The notes below the pieces were generated by a model. That model did not search any database. It had not been told where the DNA came from and saw nothing but the letters and a program-made list of their open reading frames with translations. The position numbers and the translations under genes were made by a program. A stretch of DNA of 64,000 nt. It comes from Streptomyces finlayi (GTDB lineage: Bacteria; Actinomycetota; Actinomycetes; Streptomycetales; Streptomycetaceae). The DNA is taken from positions 186,001 to 250,000 of the forward strand of contig NZ_CP045702.1 of assembly GCF_014216315.1 (NCBI RefSeq). Reading direction: 5' to 3'. Shown here piece by piece: positions 32,030 to 40,786 of the stretch; positions within the stretch are counted from its first letter, which is position 1; each line of letters opens with the position of its first letter.

Positions 32030-33030
32030 GGGATCTGTCGGGCGGCGGGCGCTGGAGGTCGCCGCTGCGGCTGCGCCGGGGACCCGGTTGGTTCGACCAG
32101 GCACCGACCTGGCGGGAGGCACAGCCGTCCCTGATCTCCGACGCCCTCGCGCGGGCGTCCGCGAGGCCCTCGGGAAACTGGTTCGTCGTCGGCGCCTCCC
32201 GGAATATCGCCGGGGACCGCGCGTACGGCAGAACCGTGAGTGGAGTGGAGGTCGTGCTGTGGCGCACGCGGGCGGGCGTCGTCCAAGCCGGGCCGGGCGC
32301 GTGCCCGCACCTCGGGGCTCCGCTGCGCGAGGCCACAGTGGTGTGCGGAACGCTTCTGTGCCGTTGGCACGGCCTGGCCCTCCGGGGCGGCCCGTTCGCC
32401 GGGTGGGAGCCGTATCCCGCCCACGACGACGGGGTGCTGGTGTGGGTACGTCTCGACGAGGCCGGAGGCGAGGAGCCCTTGGATCATCCGGTGCTGCCCC
32501 GGCGCCCGGCGCCCGCGAACGTGGTGGACTCGGTCTTCACGGCTGTGGGGCGGTGCGAACCACAGGACGTCGTTGCCAACCGGCTCGACCCCTGGCACGG
32601 GTCCTGGTTCCATCCGTACTCGTTCGTCGACCTGCGTGTGGTGAGCACCCCACGCGGCGACCTCGACGACGCGTTCGGCGTCGAGGTCTCCTTCCGGGTC
32701 GCCGGACGCCTGGTGGTGCCCGTACGGGCGGTGTTCACCGCGCCCGAGCCGCGTACGGTCGTCATGCACATCACCGAGGGGGAGGGGGCCACCTCCGTCG
32801 TGGAGACGCATGCCACCCCCCTGACCCCACCGGGAGACCGGAACCCCCGGACCGCCGTGGTCGAGGCGGTCATCGCCGCATCGGACCGGCGCGGCTTCGC
32901 GCTGGCACGCGCTGCCGCCCCGGCACTGCGCCCGCTCATGCGCCGGGCGGCCGGGCGGCTGTGGCGTGACGACCTGGCGTACGCCGAGCGCCGCTGGTCG
33001 CTGCGCAGCGAGGGGCGCTTCCCCGGCTGA
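32026..33030 (+). CDS. crtV: Rieske [2Fe-2S] protein of the carotenoid operon (crtV position)
   Basis: A 334-residue protein with a Rieske domain in its first half. The cluster ligands are CPHL (in GACPHLGAPL) and CRWH (in GTLLCRWHGLAL), the C-x-H ... C-x2-H pattern. The second half resembles the DUF5914 extension known after Rieske domains in Streptomyces. It occupies the place of crtV in the crtEIBV operons of S. griseus and S. coelicolor. Its step is not established; oxidation of the carotenoid or electron transfer to another crt enzyme is possible. The ATG overlaps crtB as ATGA. Confidence 0.85.
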   Translation: MRDLSGGGRWRSPLRLRRGPGWFDQAPTWREAQPSLISDALARASARPSGNWFVVGASRNIAGDRAYGRTVSGVEVVLWRTRAGVVQAGPGACPHLGAPLREATVVCGTLLCRWHGLALRGGPFAGWEPYPAHDDGVLVWVRLDEAGGEEPLDHPVLPRRPAPANVVDSVFTAVGRCEPQDVVANRLDPWHGSWFHPYSFVDLRVVSTPRGDLDDAFGVEVSFRVAGRLVVPVRAVFTAPEPRTVVMHITEGEGATSVVETHATPLTPPGDRNPRTAVVEAVIAASDRRGFALARAAAPALRPLMRRAAGRLWRDDLAYAERRWSLRSEGRFPG

Positions 33031-33105
33031 CCCGGTGACCCGCCTGACCGCCTGACCGCCTGACCCGGCTGCCCCGGTGACCCGCCTGACCCGCCTGACC
33101 CGGCT
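33020..33105. repeat. Short imperfect direct repeats between convergent crt operons
   Basis: The motif TGACCCGCC / TGACCGCC / TGACCCGGC recurs about nine times with an 8-10-bp period between the Rieske gene stop and the crtU stop. It looks like slippage expansion. No hairpin terminator is evident here. Confidence 0.7.
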
Positions 33106-33106
33106 G

Positions 33107-34666
33107 TCAGGTGTGTCCGGCCAGGGCGGCCAGGGCTCGCAGGGCCGGGGACCGGCCCGCGCGGGGCACCGTCCACAGGACCTGCCCGCGCACGCCCCAT
33201 CCGGCGAGCAGGGCATTGGCCGCCAGGAAGCCGGTGGTCGCGGCGCGTTCCATGAGGGCGACCGGCAGGTCACAGCGGACCGTGTCGCCGGCCACCATCA
33301 CCTGTGGGTGCGGCGTCCGCACGGAGGGCCGACCGCCGTAGCTGCCGACCGTGAACATCGGGCAGTCCGCCCGCCATTCGTGGCGGGCGTCGATGATGCG
33401 GGCGTTCGCGGTCTCCGGATACACCTCGTGGAGCCGCGCTACAAGGCTCTCCTGGACCTCCTTCGGCTCGGCTCCCCCGTCGACGGCGTAGGCGTGGAGT
33501 TCCACCACCGAGCCGCCCGTACGTCGGGCCCACCGAGCCGCCTCGCCCTCGAAGCGGTCCAGCACACTGACGTTGTCCAGGCCTCCGTACCCGCTGGTGC
33601 CGAGGAAACCGGCGCGCTCCTCGCGTACGGGCCGGTCGAGCCAGAGGCGCGAGACGAGGAACGGTGGCGCGTTGCGCAGCCTGGCGATGTTCTCGCGCCA
33701 GGCGGCGCTTCCCAACCGGGGTGACGCCTCCACGACGTGCCGCAGGCCGGCCACGTCGAGGGCGAGGACCGCCGCGCCGCAGCGCTCACTCCCGGCGCCG
33801 CTCTCCACCTCCACGACGCCGCCCCCGACCGGCCGGACGCCGTGCACGCGGACGCCCGTACGCACGTCGACGCCGAGCCGGTCCAGATAGGCGCCCAGTG
33901 GTTCCCACAGGGCCGACGGGAACGGTTCCCTGGGTACGTCGAAGAGCAGGCCCTCGGACGAGCCGAGGAAGTAGATGTGGAACATCAACAGCATCTCGGC
34001 CGCCGACAGTTCGCGCGGATCGGCGAAGAAGCTGCGCGAGAAGACCTCGAACGCCAGGTGCCTCGCGGTCTCGGGGAACCGGATGTCCGCCAGGAAGTCC
34101 GCGGCGCTGACGTCGTCGAACCGCTCGTACACCTCGGGCACCCGCACGTCGAGCAGCGGCAGCGCCGAGCGCGGGTCCATCGCGGCCAGGTCGCGCCACC
34201 CGAACGTGGGACTGAGGGCCGCGAAGCCGAGTGCGCTCCAGGGCGGAGTACGCGGCACGCGGGCGAAACTGTCCGTCAGGCCGCTGCTGTGCCGCAGGGG
34301 GTAGTCGGGCAGGGGGCAGAGCGCGGACAGTTCCGGATCCGTGCGGCGCAGCAGCCCGCGAAGGTTGTAGTACTGGCGGAAGAAGGCGTGGAATCCGCGG
34401 CTCATGGTGGCCTCGGAGCCGTCCGTGAGGCGGGTGCGCCACCCGCTCAGACGGCCGCCGAGCGACGTTTCGCGCTCGTAGAGGGTGACGCGGGCTCCTC
34501 GTTCGGCGAGCGCCGTGGCTGCGGCGAGGCCCGCGATTCCGCCGCCGATCACAGCCGTGCGGGGTGCGTCTCCGGTGCAGCGGTCCCTTCCCGGGACAGG
34601 CAGGATCACCTCAGCCTTCCGGTCCCGGCCCCGGCGGATGGCGGTGCGCCGCGAGGTCGTCCTCAT
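33107..34666 (-). CDS. crtU: Beta-carotene desaturase/methyltransferase (isorenieratene synthase)
   Basis: A 519-residue FAD protein of the CrtU family, which converts the beta-rings of carotene to aromatic rings to give isorenieratene. It has the N-terminal motif TAVIGGGIAGLAAATALAER, then YERETSLGGRLSGW, and the family segments SRGFHAFFRQYYNLRGLLRR, SAAEMLLMFHIYFLGSSEGL and CPMFTVGSYGGRP. The ATG at 34666 shares a base with the stop of crtT (TGATG). It is the last gene of the - strand crt operon. Confidence 0.93.
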   Translation of the reverse strand: MRTTSRRTAIRRGRDRKAEVILPVPGRDRCTGDAPRTAVIGGGIAGLAAATALAERGARVTLYERETSLGGRLSGWRTRLTDGSEATMSRGFHAFFRQYYNLRGLLRRTDPELSALCPLPDYPLRHSSGLTDSFARVPRTPPWSALGFAALSPTFGWRDLAAMDPRSALPLLDVRVPEVYERFDDVSAADFLADIRFPETARHLAFEVFSRSFFADPRELSAAEMLLMFHIYFLGSSEGLLFDVPREPFPSALWEPLGAYLDRLGVDVRTGVRVHGVRPVGGGVVEVESGAGSERCGAAVLALDVAGLRHVVEASPRLGSAAWRENIARLRNAPPFLVSRLWLDRPVREERAGFLGTSGYGGLDNVSVLDRFEGEAARWARRTGGSVVELHAYAVDGGAEPKEVQESLVARLHEVYPETANARIIDARHEWRADCPMFTVGSYGGRPSVRTPHPQVMVAGDTVRCDLPVALMERAATTGFLAANALLAGWGVRGQVLWTVPRAGRSPALRALAALAGHT

Positions 34667-35397
34667 CAGGATGCCGCCCCTTCGGACAGGGAGCCGTTCT
34701 CCGCGAGGAAGGTGTGGACCACGCCGGTCTGCCATCCGGCGACAGGGACCGTACGCACACCGGTGAAGCCGGCCCGGCCGAGCCGGGACGCGAAGGCGGG
34801 GGCCGTGTCGAAGCGCAGGACGCTGCGCCACAGATGGCGGTACAGCTCGCGGTCGCCGGTCAGTGTGCCCGCCGGCATGATCACTCCTCGGCACACGGCG
34901 TTCCACAGCACGGTGTGCAGGGCGGAGCCGCTGAGGCTGTGCTCGTGGACGGACAGGCGCCCACCGGGCCGCAGGAGGGACCGGACGGAGCGGAGCACGG
35001 CGTCCGGATCGGTGACGTTGCGGAACAGATAGGCGGCCAGTACCGCGTCATAGGGTCCGTCGTGGCCGGCCGTCAGCAGTTCCTCCGCGGTGAGGTGCAG
35101 GAAGCGCACACGGTCGGGCCAGGGTTTGGCGAGTGCACGCTCCAGCATCCCGGCGGAGGCGTCCACGGCCGTGATGCGCGCGTGCGGGGCGGCCCGCATC
35201 AGTGCCCTTGTCGACGAGCCGGTGCCGCAGCCGAGGTCGAGCACATGGAGCCCCGCCCCTCCGTGCGGCAGGCACAGCCGCCGTGCGGATCGGTGCAGTT
35301 CGGCGTGGTAGCCGGGGTTGGCCGCGACGAGACGGTCGTACCCGGGGGCGGCGTGGTCGAAGGCCGCGGTGAGGTCGTGGTCGCGCAGAAGTGTCAT
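34666..35397 (-). CDS. crtT: SAM-dependent methyltransferase of the carotenoid operon
   Basis: A 243-residue class I methyltransferase with the SAM motif I VLDLGCGTGSS, acidic motif II ITAVDASAGML and a UbiE-like body (AAYLFRNVTDPDAVLRSVRS). Its place between crtY and crtU matches crtT of other Streptomyces. The reaction has not been firmly assigned in that family. The ATG overlaps the crtY stop as ATGA. Confidence 0.9.
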   Translation of the reverse strand: MTLLRDHDLTAAFDHAAPGYDRLVAANPGYHAELHRSARRLCLPHGGAGLHVLDLGCGTGSSTRALMRAAPHARITAVDASAGMLERALAKPWPDRVRFLHLTAEELLTAGHDGPYDAVLAAYLFRNVTDPDAVLRSVRSLLRPGGRLSVHEHSLSGSALHTVLWNAVCRGVIMPAGTLTGDRELYRHLWRSVLRFDTAPAFASRLGRAGFTGVRTVPVAGWQTGVVHTFLAENGSLSEGAAS

Positions 35398-36578
35398 CGG
35401 TGGAGCTCCTCGGACGGTGAGGGGGTTCGGCGGCGGAGGAACGGCAGTTCGGCAGCGGTGCGGAGCATGGGGATCACCGGAGTACGCAGACCGATACCGA
35501 ACTCCTCCCAGGGTGTGCTCCCGCCGTCGAGGAAGCGAAGGAGCCGCTCCGTCGGAGTACGGCGAAAGAGGTCCGTGAAGAAGCGTGGGCCGTCGATCCG
35601 ACCGGTGTCGAGCGCCCGTAGCACCACCGCGTCCATCGCCAGTGCCCGTCGGCCGTGCGGACGCGGCGCGGGCTCCCCCCCGTCACGGAGCGCGGCGGCG
35701 ATGGCCCGGCTCTGGCGCTGTACGGCGGCGAACGTGTAGCCGGTCGCCGGGCGGGTGGCGCCTCCGGCGGCCCCGATACGGAAGACGGCCTGCCCTGTTC
35801 GGCGCGGGAAGCGTGCGTCGGTCATGGGGATGACGCCCTGCTCGGCGGTTTCGACGCGAAAGGGTCCCAGCCGGAGCACGTCGTCGGTGTAGTGACGCAG
35901 AGCGGTCTCGTACGCGGCGGTGGACAGCGGGGTCCGGGAGAACTCGGTGTACTCGACCAGGGCCCGGTCCGGTGCCAGGGGCAGGACGTAGCCGAACGCG
36001 AGGCCGCGGGCCGGCTGCGGCACCCGGAAGTCCATCAGATCCGCCACGTCCGGGTCGAAGCACGCGGCCGCTGTGTGCACGAACCAGCCGCGGAAGTGCT
36101 GGAGCAGCGTGGTACGGGCAGGCGGCAGCCGGCGCAGGGGCCGGGAGTCGAACACGTTCCTGCCGCGCACGGTCAGCGGGTGTCCTTCGGCGGCGGTGCA
36201 GTGCACCTCGGCTCCGCCGCCCACGTCGCACACGTCGTGGGCCGTGGCACGCAGGATGCGCGCGGTGGGGTACTGCGCCAGCCGGGAGCGGACCAGTTCC
36301 TCGAACGACCCGGACCGCAGCATGCGGTAGCGCAGCGGCGTGGGATCGCAGGTGATGCTCTCGCCGTCCGCTGCGGTGATCCGCAGCCGTGTCCAGGAGG
36401 CGACGACGGCTTCGTCGAACTCGCCGGGCCCGTCGTCCCAGTAGCACCAGGTACGTTCGGCAGGCCGCAGCGGGCCGTCCGGAGCCTCGACAACGGTCAC
36501 AGCCCTGGTTCCCGACCGCGTCAGGCAGTGCGCCAGCGACAGTCCGGCCGCTCCGCCGCCGACGACGACCGCTTCCAC
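35394..36578 (-). CDS. crtY: Lycopene beta-cyclase
   Basis: A 394-residue lycopene cyclase (lycopene to beta-carotene). The FAD motif is VEAVVVGGGAAGLSLAHCL. The family motifs are RTWCYWDDGPGEFD, the region VEYTEFSRTPLS and the C-terminal AAGGATRPATGYTFAAVQRQ. The GTG at 36578, nine bases after GGAGGAG, is preferred to the GTG at 36599, which has no ribosome binding site. It heads the crtY-crtT-crtU block, 203 bp after the FAD oxidoreductase gene. Confidence 0.93.
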   Translation of the reverse strand: MEAVVVGGGAAGLSLAHCLTRSGTRAVTVVEAPDGPLRPAERTWCYWDDGPGEFDEAVVASWTRLRITAADGESITCDPTPLRYRMLRSGSFEELVRSRLAQYPTARILRATAHDVCDVGGGAEVHCTAAEGHPLTVRGRNVFDSRPLRRLPPARTTLLQHFRGWFVHTAAACFDPDVADLMDFRVPQPARGLAFGYVLPLAPDRALVEYTEFSRTPLSTAAYETALRHYTDDVLRLGPFRVETAEQGVIPMTDARFPRRTGQAVFRIGAAGGATRPATGYTFAAVQRQSRAIAAALRDGGEPAPRPHGRRALAMDAVVLRALDTGRIDGPRFFTDLFRRTPTERLLRFLDGGSTPWEEFGIGLRTPVIPMLRTAAELPFLRRRTPSPSEELHR

Positions 36579-36781
36579 CTGTCCCAGCTCCTCCGGCACC
36601 GGTCACCGTGCCTTTCGTTCGATGGTGGGGACTGCGTCACAGGCGGTGTCGCCGGTGCCGCCGGCGACAGGGCCCGAGCGCCGTCGAGTCTCACGTCCCA
36701 CTCCGTATCGCCGTGCCGGACCGCTGTCTCGACTTCGGCCGCTCGTCCGTGCGTGGATGCGCCGGCGCATGGCCCGGACGG

Positions 36782-38029
36782 TCATGGGCGGGCCGGATCG
36801 GCCAGTACCTCCCGTGCCGCACGGGTACCCGATGCCAGAGCGCCTTGTACCGATCCCGTCGCCCGGTGGTCCCCGCACACATGGCGCTGCGGAGCGAAGC
36901 GGGTGGTCCGGCTCAGTGGCCAGGGCGGCAGCATCGCGGGCAGGGCGTCCTTCACCGTGTACGTGGCGATGGGCGTCCAGGCGTCCGTGTCGGTGCCGTA
37001 CAGCTCGGCAAGGCGGCTTCGTACCGTGGCGTCCCCGCCCGGCGGACCGCCGCCGAGCACGGAGGTCGACACCAGTGCCGTACCGGGCGGGGCGTAGGTG
37101 GGCGTGACCTCGGTGAGTACGCACGTGTTCAGGACGGCCGGGCTGCTGTCGACGATCAGCGTCGGTTCCGCCAGGGGCGAGATGTCGGTCGCGTGGTAGT
37201 AGGTCGTCACCGTACGGCCGTCCGGAGCCGGGAGGCCCGGCAGCAGGCGGGCGGCCGTCGGCCCGTCCGTGGCCAGGACGACCACGGTTCCCGCCCGCTC
37301 GCTGCCGTCGTCGAGGAGCACACCGGCGTCGGTCACGGCGGCGACGGGGGTTTCGAGGTGGAGCGTGCCGTCCGGCAGGCCGGCGGCGAGCTGGGCCGGC
37401 ACCGCGCCGATGCCCTCGGCGGGGAGGCAGAGTGTGCCTCGGGCGATGCTGCGCCAGACTAGGTGGAAGAAGCGGGCGGAGGTGGCCAGTTCCTCCTCCA
37501 GGAACACTCCCGACAGGAAGGGCCGCAGCAGGTCGTCGACCGCACGCGGTGACAGTCCGGCGCGGGCGAGCGCGGCCGAGGTGGTGCGGTCGGGCCGGCG
37601 CTTGATGGAGCCGGCGGGAAGCAGGACGTCGCGTGCGGTGAGCGCGGCGAGCGCGGTGAGGTCCCGCGCCGAGAGCGCCCTCCCGGGCAGCAGACTCCCG
37701 GCCGCTCCGGGACGTCTGGTGGGGTCGGCGATCCGCACCCGTCCTGTGGACGTCTGGGCGAGCAGCCCGGGGGTGAACGGCCTCAGGCGCAGGTCCCGCA
37801 GGGCGATGCGCTTCCTCACCTGCGGGTAGGCGGTGTTGAAGACCTGGAAGCCCCGGTCCAGCAGGAAGCCGTCCTTGCGGTCGGTGCGCATCCGGCCGCC
37901 CACGCCGTCCGAGGCTTCCAGCACCTCGACCCGCAGGCCCGCACGGCACAGGTCCAGTGCGCAGGCGATACCCGCCAGACCGGCACCGACGACGAGAACA
38001 TCAGGCGTCGAGCGCTGTTGATCGGTCAT
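36782..38029 (-). CDS. FAD-dependent oxidoreductase of the carotenoid cluster
   Basis: A 415-residue amine-oxidase/phytoene-desaturase-like flavoprotein: VLVVGAGLAGIACALDL, EASDGVGGRMRTD and the C-terminal FAD contact HVCGDHRATGSVQGALASG. It is not CrtI, CrtU or CrtY, and an equivalent gene stands next to litR in S. coelicolor. A role in tailoring or isomerising the carotenoid is inferred only from position. Of two adjacent ATGs, 38029 has better spacing from GGAGACGG. It probably heads the - strand crt operon. Confidence 0.88.
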   Translation of the reverse strand: MTDQQRSTPDVLVVGAGLAGIACALDLCRAGLRVEVLEASDGVGGRMRTDRKDGFLLDRGFQVFNTAYPQVRKRIALRDLRLRPFTPGLLAQTSTGRVRIADPTRRPGAAGSLLPGRALSARDLTALAALTARDVLLPAGSIKRRPDRTTSAALARAGLSPRAVDDLLRPFLSGVFLEEELATSARFFHLVWRSIARGTLCLPAEGIGAVPAQLAAGLPDGTLHLETPVAAVTDAGVLLDDGSERAGTVVVLATDGPTAARLLPGLPAPDGRTVTTYYHATDISPLAEPTLIVDSSPAVLNTCVLTEVTPTYAPPGTALVSTSVLGGGPPGGDATVRSRLAELYGTDTDAWTPIATYTVKDALPAMLPPWPLSRTTRFAPQRHVCGDHRATGSVQGALASGTRAAREVLADPARP

Positions 38030-38151
38030 CATCCGTCTCCTTCACCAGTACGCGGACACAGAACCGGACCGCTGTCAGCGGACCACGGGCGGGGCGCCGT
38101 CGCCGGGAGCCACTGCGGGCATCAGCCCATCTGTAGCAGAACCACCGGCTT

Positions 38152-39135
38152 TCACCTCGTCACGACCGCCTCGAAAGCCGTCAGTGCTTCGGAGAGTCCT
38201 GACGGCCGGAGCACGCCCGGCACCGTGTGCCCGGCCCATCCCGGGCCGAGGGCCAGTACGACCGGACTCCTGCGGGCTCCCCGTACGCCCCACTCCATGG
38301 CGGCAACGTGGTGGGCCAGTGGCCGGCTGGCGGTCGTACGGGACTGGGCCCAGAGGCCGACCGCCGCGGGTCCGGTCCTGCGCACCGCCTCGACGAGCGC
38401 CTCGACCGGCAGGGCTGCGCCGAACATCCTCACCGGCAGGCCACGTCCGGCCAGCGCGGCGGCGAGGGCTTCCAAGGGAAGGGTGTGGTTCTCGCCAGGG
38501 ACGCAGGCCAGCAGCGTCGTGCCGCCGGAGCGCTCGGGCACAGCCGGTGGGACGCAACGGCGCAGGGCGCCGGAAACGTGCCAGGACAGAAAGTGTTCGA
38601 CCTCCACGTACTTCTCGCCCGCGCTCTCCCACTTACGGCCGACAGCCTGGAGCGTCGGCATGATCACCTCGTTCCAGGCGGCCACCACTCCGTAGTCGGC
38701 GATCACCGTCATGAGGAGTTCGTCCAGGGCGCCCGAGTCCAGCCGGAGGGCGGCACGTGCCATTCCCCTGCACTCCTGGCGCACGTCGCCCAGCTGCAGG
38801 CCGGTGCGTGCCCGGCTGCGCGCGATGGGACCGCGCGGACGGGCGGGGGTGACACTCTTCGCCGTGGTGGCCCCGTCGGTCGGCTGGTCGACGAGTGCGA
38901 TCCTGGCTGCCTCCGCGGGCGGCAGACCAGTGGCGGTCAGCGCGCACATCCGCTCGAGCCGGGCGATGTCCGCCGCCGTCCAGCGGCGGTGCTTGCCACC
39001 GGTGTGCAGAGGCGGGCCGAGGCCGTACCGGCGGTCCCAGGAGCGGACCGTCGTCGGGGCGACGCCGAGCCGCCTGGCCACCTCGCCGGTCGTGAAACCG
39101 GCGTCTTGCCGTCCGGTCGCGTCAGGAGGAGTCAC
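38152..39135 (-). CDS. litR: B12-binding MerR-family light-responsive regulator LitR
   Basis: A 327-residue regulator. The N-terminal MerR helix-turn-helix reads FTTGEVARRLGVAPTTVRSW, then DRRYGLGPPLHTGGKHRRW. The middle is a B12-type helical bundle (WESAGEKYVEVEHFLSWHVSG), and the C-terminal domain has PGENHTLPLEAL, whose His is a likely cobalt ligand. The CarH/LitR family uses adenosylcobalamin as chromophore and represses carotenoid genes in the dark. The start is uncertain. GTG at 39135 gives the natural length, but GAGGAG directly abuts it. The gene diverges from litS across an inverted repeat. Confidence 0.92.
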   Translation of the reverse strand: MTPPDATGRQDAGFTTGEVARRLGVAPTTVRSWDRRYGLGPPLHTGGKHRRWTAADIARLERMCALTATGLPPAEAARIALVDQPTDGATTAKSVTPARPRGPIARSRARTGLQLGDVRQECRGMARAALRLDSGALDELLMTVIADYGVVAAWNEVIMPTLQAVGRKWESAGEKYVEVEHFLSWHVSGALRRCVPPAVPERSGGTTLLACVPGENHTLPLEALAAALAGRGLPVRMFGAALPVEALVEAVRRTGPAAVGLWAQSRTTASRPLAHHVAAMEWGVRGARRSPVVLALGPGWAGHTVPGVLRPSGLSEALTAFEAVVTR

Positions 39136-39151
39136 CTCCTCACCATACGAC

Positions 39152-39186
39152 GCACAAACGAGGCGTGTTGCTTGCGTCGTTTGTGC
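39152..39186. promoter_or_regulatory. Inverted repeat in the litR-litS divergent promoter (probable LitR operator)
   Basis: GCACAAACGA at 39152-39161 and its exact complement TCGTTTGTGC at 39177-39186 are separated by 15 bases, just 17 bp upstream of the proposed litR start and about 90 bp upstream of litS. It is AT-richer than its surroundings. By position it should be the autoregulatory LitR site that also controls litS. Confidence 0.75.
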
Positions 39187-39273
39187 CTCCAAAACTAGGT
39201 GCCAGAGAGGCGCAGACGTCGGCAACTGACGGTTTCGGTGTCCTGACCATTCCGCCGGCAGAAGGACGAGACG

Positions 39274-39912
39274 ATGCACACCACCAGTCGTCCCGCCGAG
39301 CCGTCGCTTCCCCCGGCAGATGCACCGGGCGACCAGGAACTCGTCCGGCGCTTCCTCGCGGCCGACGAACTCGCGTTCGCGGCGGTGTACAGGCGATGGG
39401 GACCACTCGTCCGCACCATGGCGAGCCGGTCCATCGGCGACGTACACGAGGCGGAGGACGTGACCCAGCAGGTCTTTCTCGCCGCGTGGCGCGGACGGGC
39501 CGGCTTCCGGCCGGAACGTGGAGCGCTCGGCGCCTGGCTCGTCGGCATCGCACGCCTCAAGATCATCGACGCGCTCGCCGCCAGGACGCGGCGGCTCGGA
39601 CTCGTCGACACGGTCGCCCACACGCTGGCCCTGTCCGCACCTCACGAGACCGCTCCGGCACCCGAGGCCGCCCTGGACCGGGTGCTCCTCCTCGATGAGC
39701 TGATCCGGCTCCCGAGCCGGCAGCGAGAGGTGCTCCGCATGGCGTTCTACGACGACCTGACACACGCGCAGATCGCAGAGCGCACGGGCATTCCGCTCGG
39801 CACCGTGAAGAGCCACGCGCGAAGAGGTCTGCACCGTCTGCGGGACCGGATCGAGGACGGTCACAGCACTGACGTGGGAGGAGTGGAGGGGCACTGCATA
39901 CCGTCCGCCTAG
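39274..39912 (+). CDS. litS: ECF sigma factor LitS
   Basis: A 212-residue extracytoplasmic-function sigma factor. Region 2 spans about 25-95 (FLAADELAFAAVYRRWGPLV, then EAEDVTQQVFLAAWRGRAGF) and region 4 about 135-190 (LPSRQREVLRMAFYDDLTHA, IPLGTVKSHARRGLHRLRD). It has an N-terminal 20-residue low-complexity leader and no anti-sigma gene beside it. In S. coelicolor LitS directs light-induced transcription of the crt genes. Here it lies beside litR and the crt operons in the same order. The ATG at 39274 follows GAAGGACGAG. Confidence 0.93.
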   Translation: MHTTSRPAEPSLPPADAPGDQELVRRFLAADELAFAAVYRRWGPLVRTMASRSIGDVHEAEDVTQQVFLAAWRGRAGFRPERGALGAWLVGIARLKIIDALAARTRRLGLVDTVAHTLALSAPHETAPAPEAALDRVLLLDELIRLPSRQREVLRMAFYDDLTHAQIAERTGIPLGTVKSHARRGLHRLRDRIEDGHSTDVGGVEGHCIPSA

Positions 39913-39990
39913 CCCGGACGCGCGAGCCGCTGCCCGGCAGAGGATGCGACGTTGCCAGGACGTCACAGGCTGGACGTGGCCGGAAATCAG

Positions 39991-40569
39991 TCAGGGCTGT
40001 TCGGAGGTCAGTGGCGGCGGGGACTGGGACGTCCGCTCCACAGGCTGTTCCCCGGCGGAGGTCGGGGACGATGCCGCTCGGCGACGGTTCCGGGACTCGC
40101 GGGCGGCCTGTCGCGGATGTCGACGCCGCCAGTACGGGTTGTCGTGCGAGAGCCTGCTCGTGACCCGGCCGTACATGCCGAAGGTGAGGATGACCAGGCC
40201 CATGACGAAGCTGAACAGCACGTTCGACATGCCGAAGTCAAGGATGTTCGCGGGCCTGCCGAGCACGAAGATGTGGGCGAAACCGCTCAGCAGGAACAGT
40301 GCGCCGACGGCCGTGTTGAGAGTCGACGCGAAGTTGCCGCCCACGACCGCACCGGCGATCAGTGAGATCCCGATGACGGTCGAGACGACGCTGAGCGCGA
40401 TGTTGGTCGTCATGCCGGCGACCGTGCCGCCTGCGGTGTCGAACGGGCTGAGGGAGCCGGCGAAGCCGAGGCAGCCGAAGATGAGCAGGATGCCACCGCA
40501 GAACGCGGCGCCGTAGCGGTACACGCGGGCCAGGTGGTGGTCCACTGGAAGTTCTTCTTGCAGCTTCAT
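39991..40569 (-). CDS. DUF4383 membrane protein
   Basis: A 192-residue integral membrane protein with four hydrophobic helices (about 20-40, 52-75, 85-105 and 120-140), starting MKLQEELPVDHHLARVYRYG. The phrase NTAVGALFLLSGFAHIFVLG and the fourth helix FSFVMGLVILTFGMYGR are typical of DUF4383. The C-terminal 50 residues are basic, then Ser/Pro rich. Its function is unknown. It lies between litS (convergent) and the radical SAM gene (divergent), so it may belong to the light-response set. Confidence 0.85.
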   Translation of the reverse strand: MKLQEELPVDHHLARVYRYGAAFCGGILLIFGCLGFAGSLSPFDTAGGTVAGMTTNIALSVVSTVIGISLIAGAVVGGNFASTLNTAVGALFLLSGFAHIFVLGRPANILDFGMSNVLFSFVMGLVILTFGMYGRVTSRLSHDNPYWRRRHPRQAARESRNRRRAASSPTSAGEQPVERTSQSPPPLTSEQP

Positions 40570-40786
40570 GCTCTCGATTCCCCTCGTACTCCGCCCGCAG
40601 ATGCGACAACGGCCGTTCGCGCGCGGAAACGACGTGATCGGCCGATGTACGCACCCCGGCCGTCGGCCCCCGCCGGCCGGTGCCGTGGCGCGTGGTCCCC
40701 GGGGGCCGGACCGAGCCGGAGGGAGCACGTCACCACGCCCCTCGTTCTCGTACGGTTGATCGCGACACCACACCTTCGGAGCAGCC

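Noticed and set aside
33020..33105. Repeats that might suggest a CRISPR array
   Set aside because: The units are only 8-10 bp, have no unique spacers and no cas genes are near; they look like slippage repeats.
39136..39273. Cobalamin riboswitch for litR/litS
   Set aside because: Only about 140 bp are available and I see no B12-box-like conserved core; the inverted repeat fits a protein operator better.
38152..39966. LitR as a 604-residue protein using the whole open frame
   Set aside because: The upstream part is antisense to litS and contains the divergent promoter; the MerR domain begins shortly after 39135.
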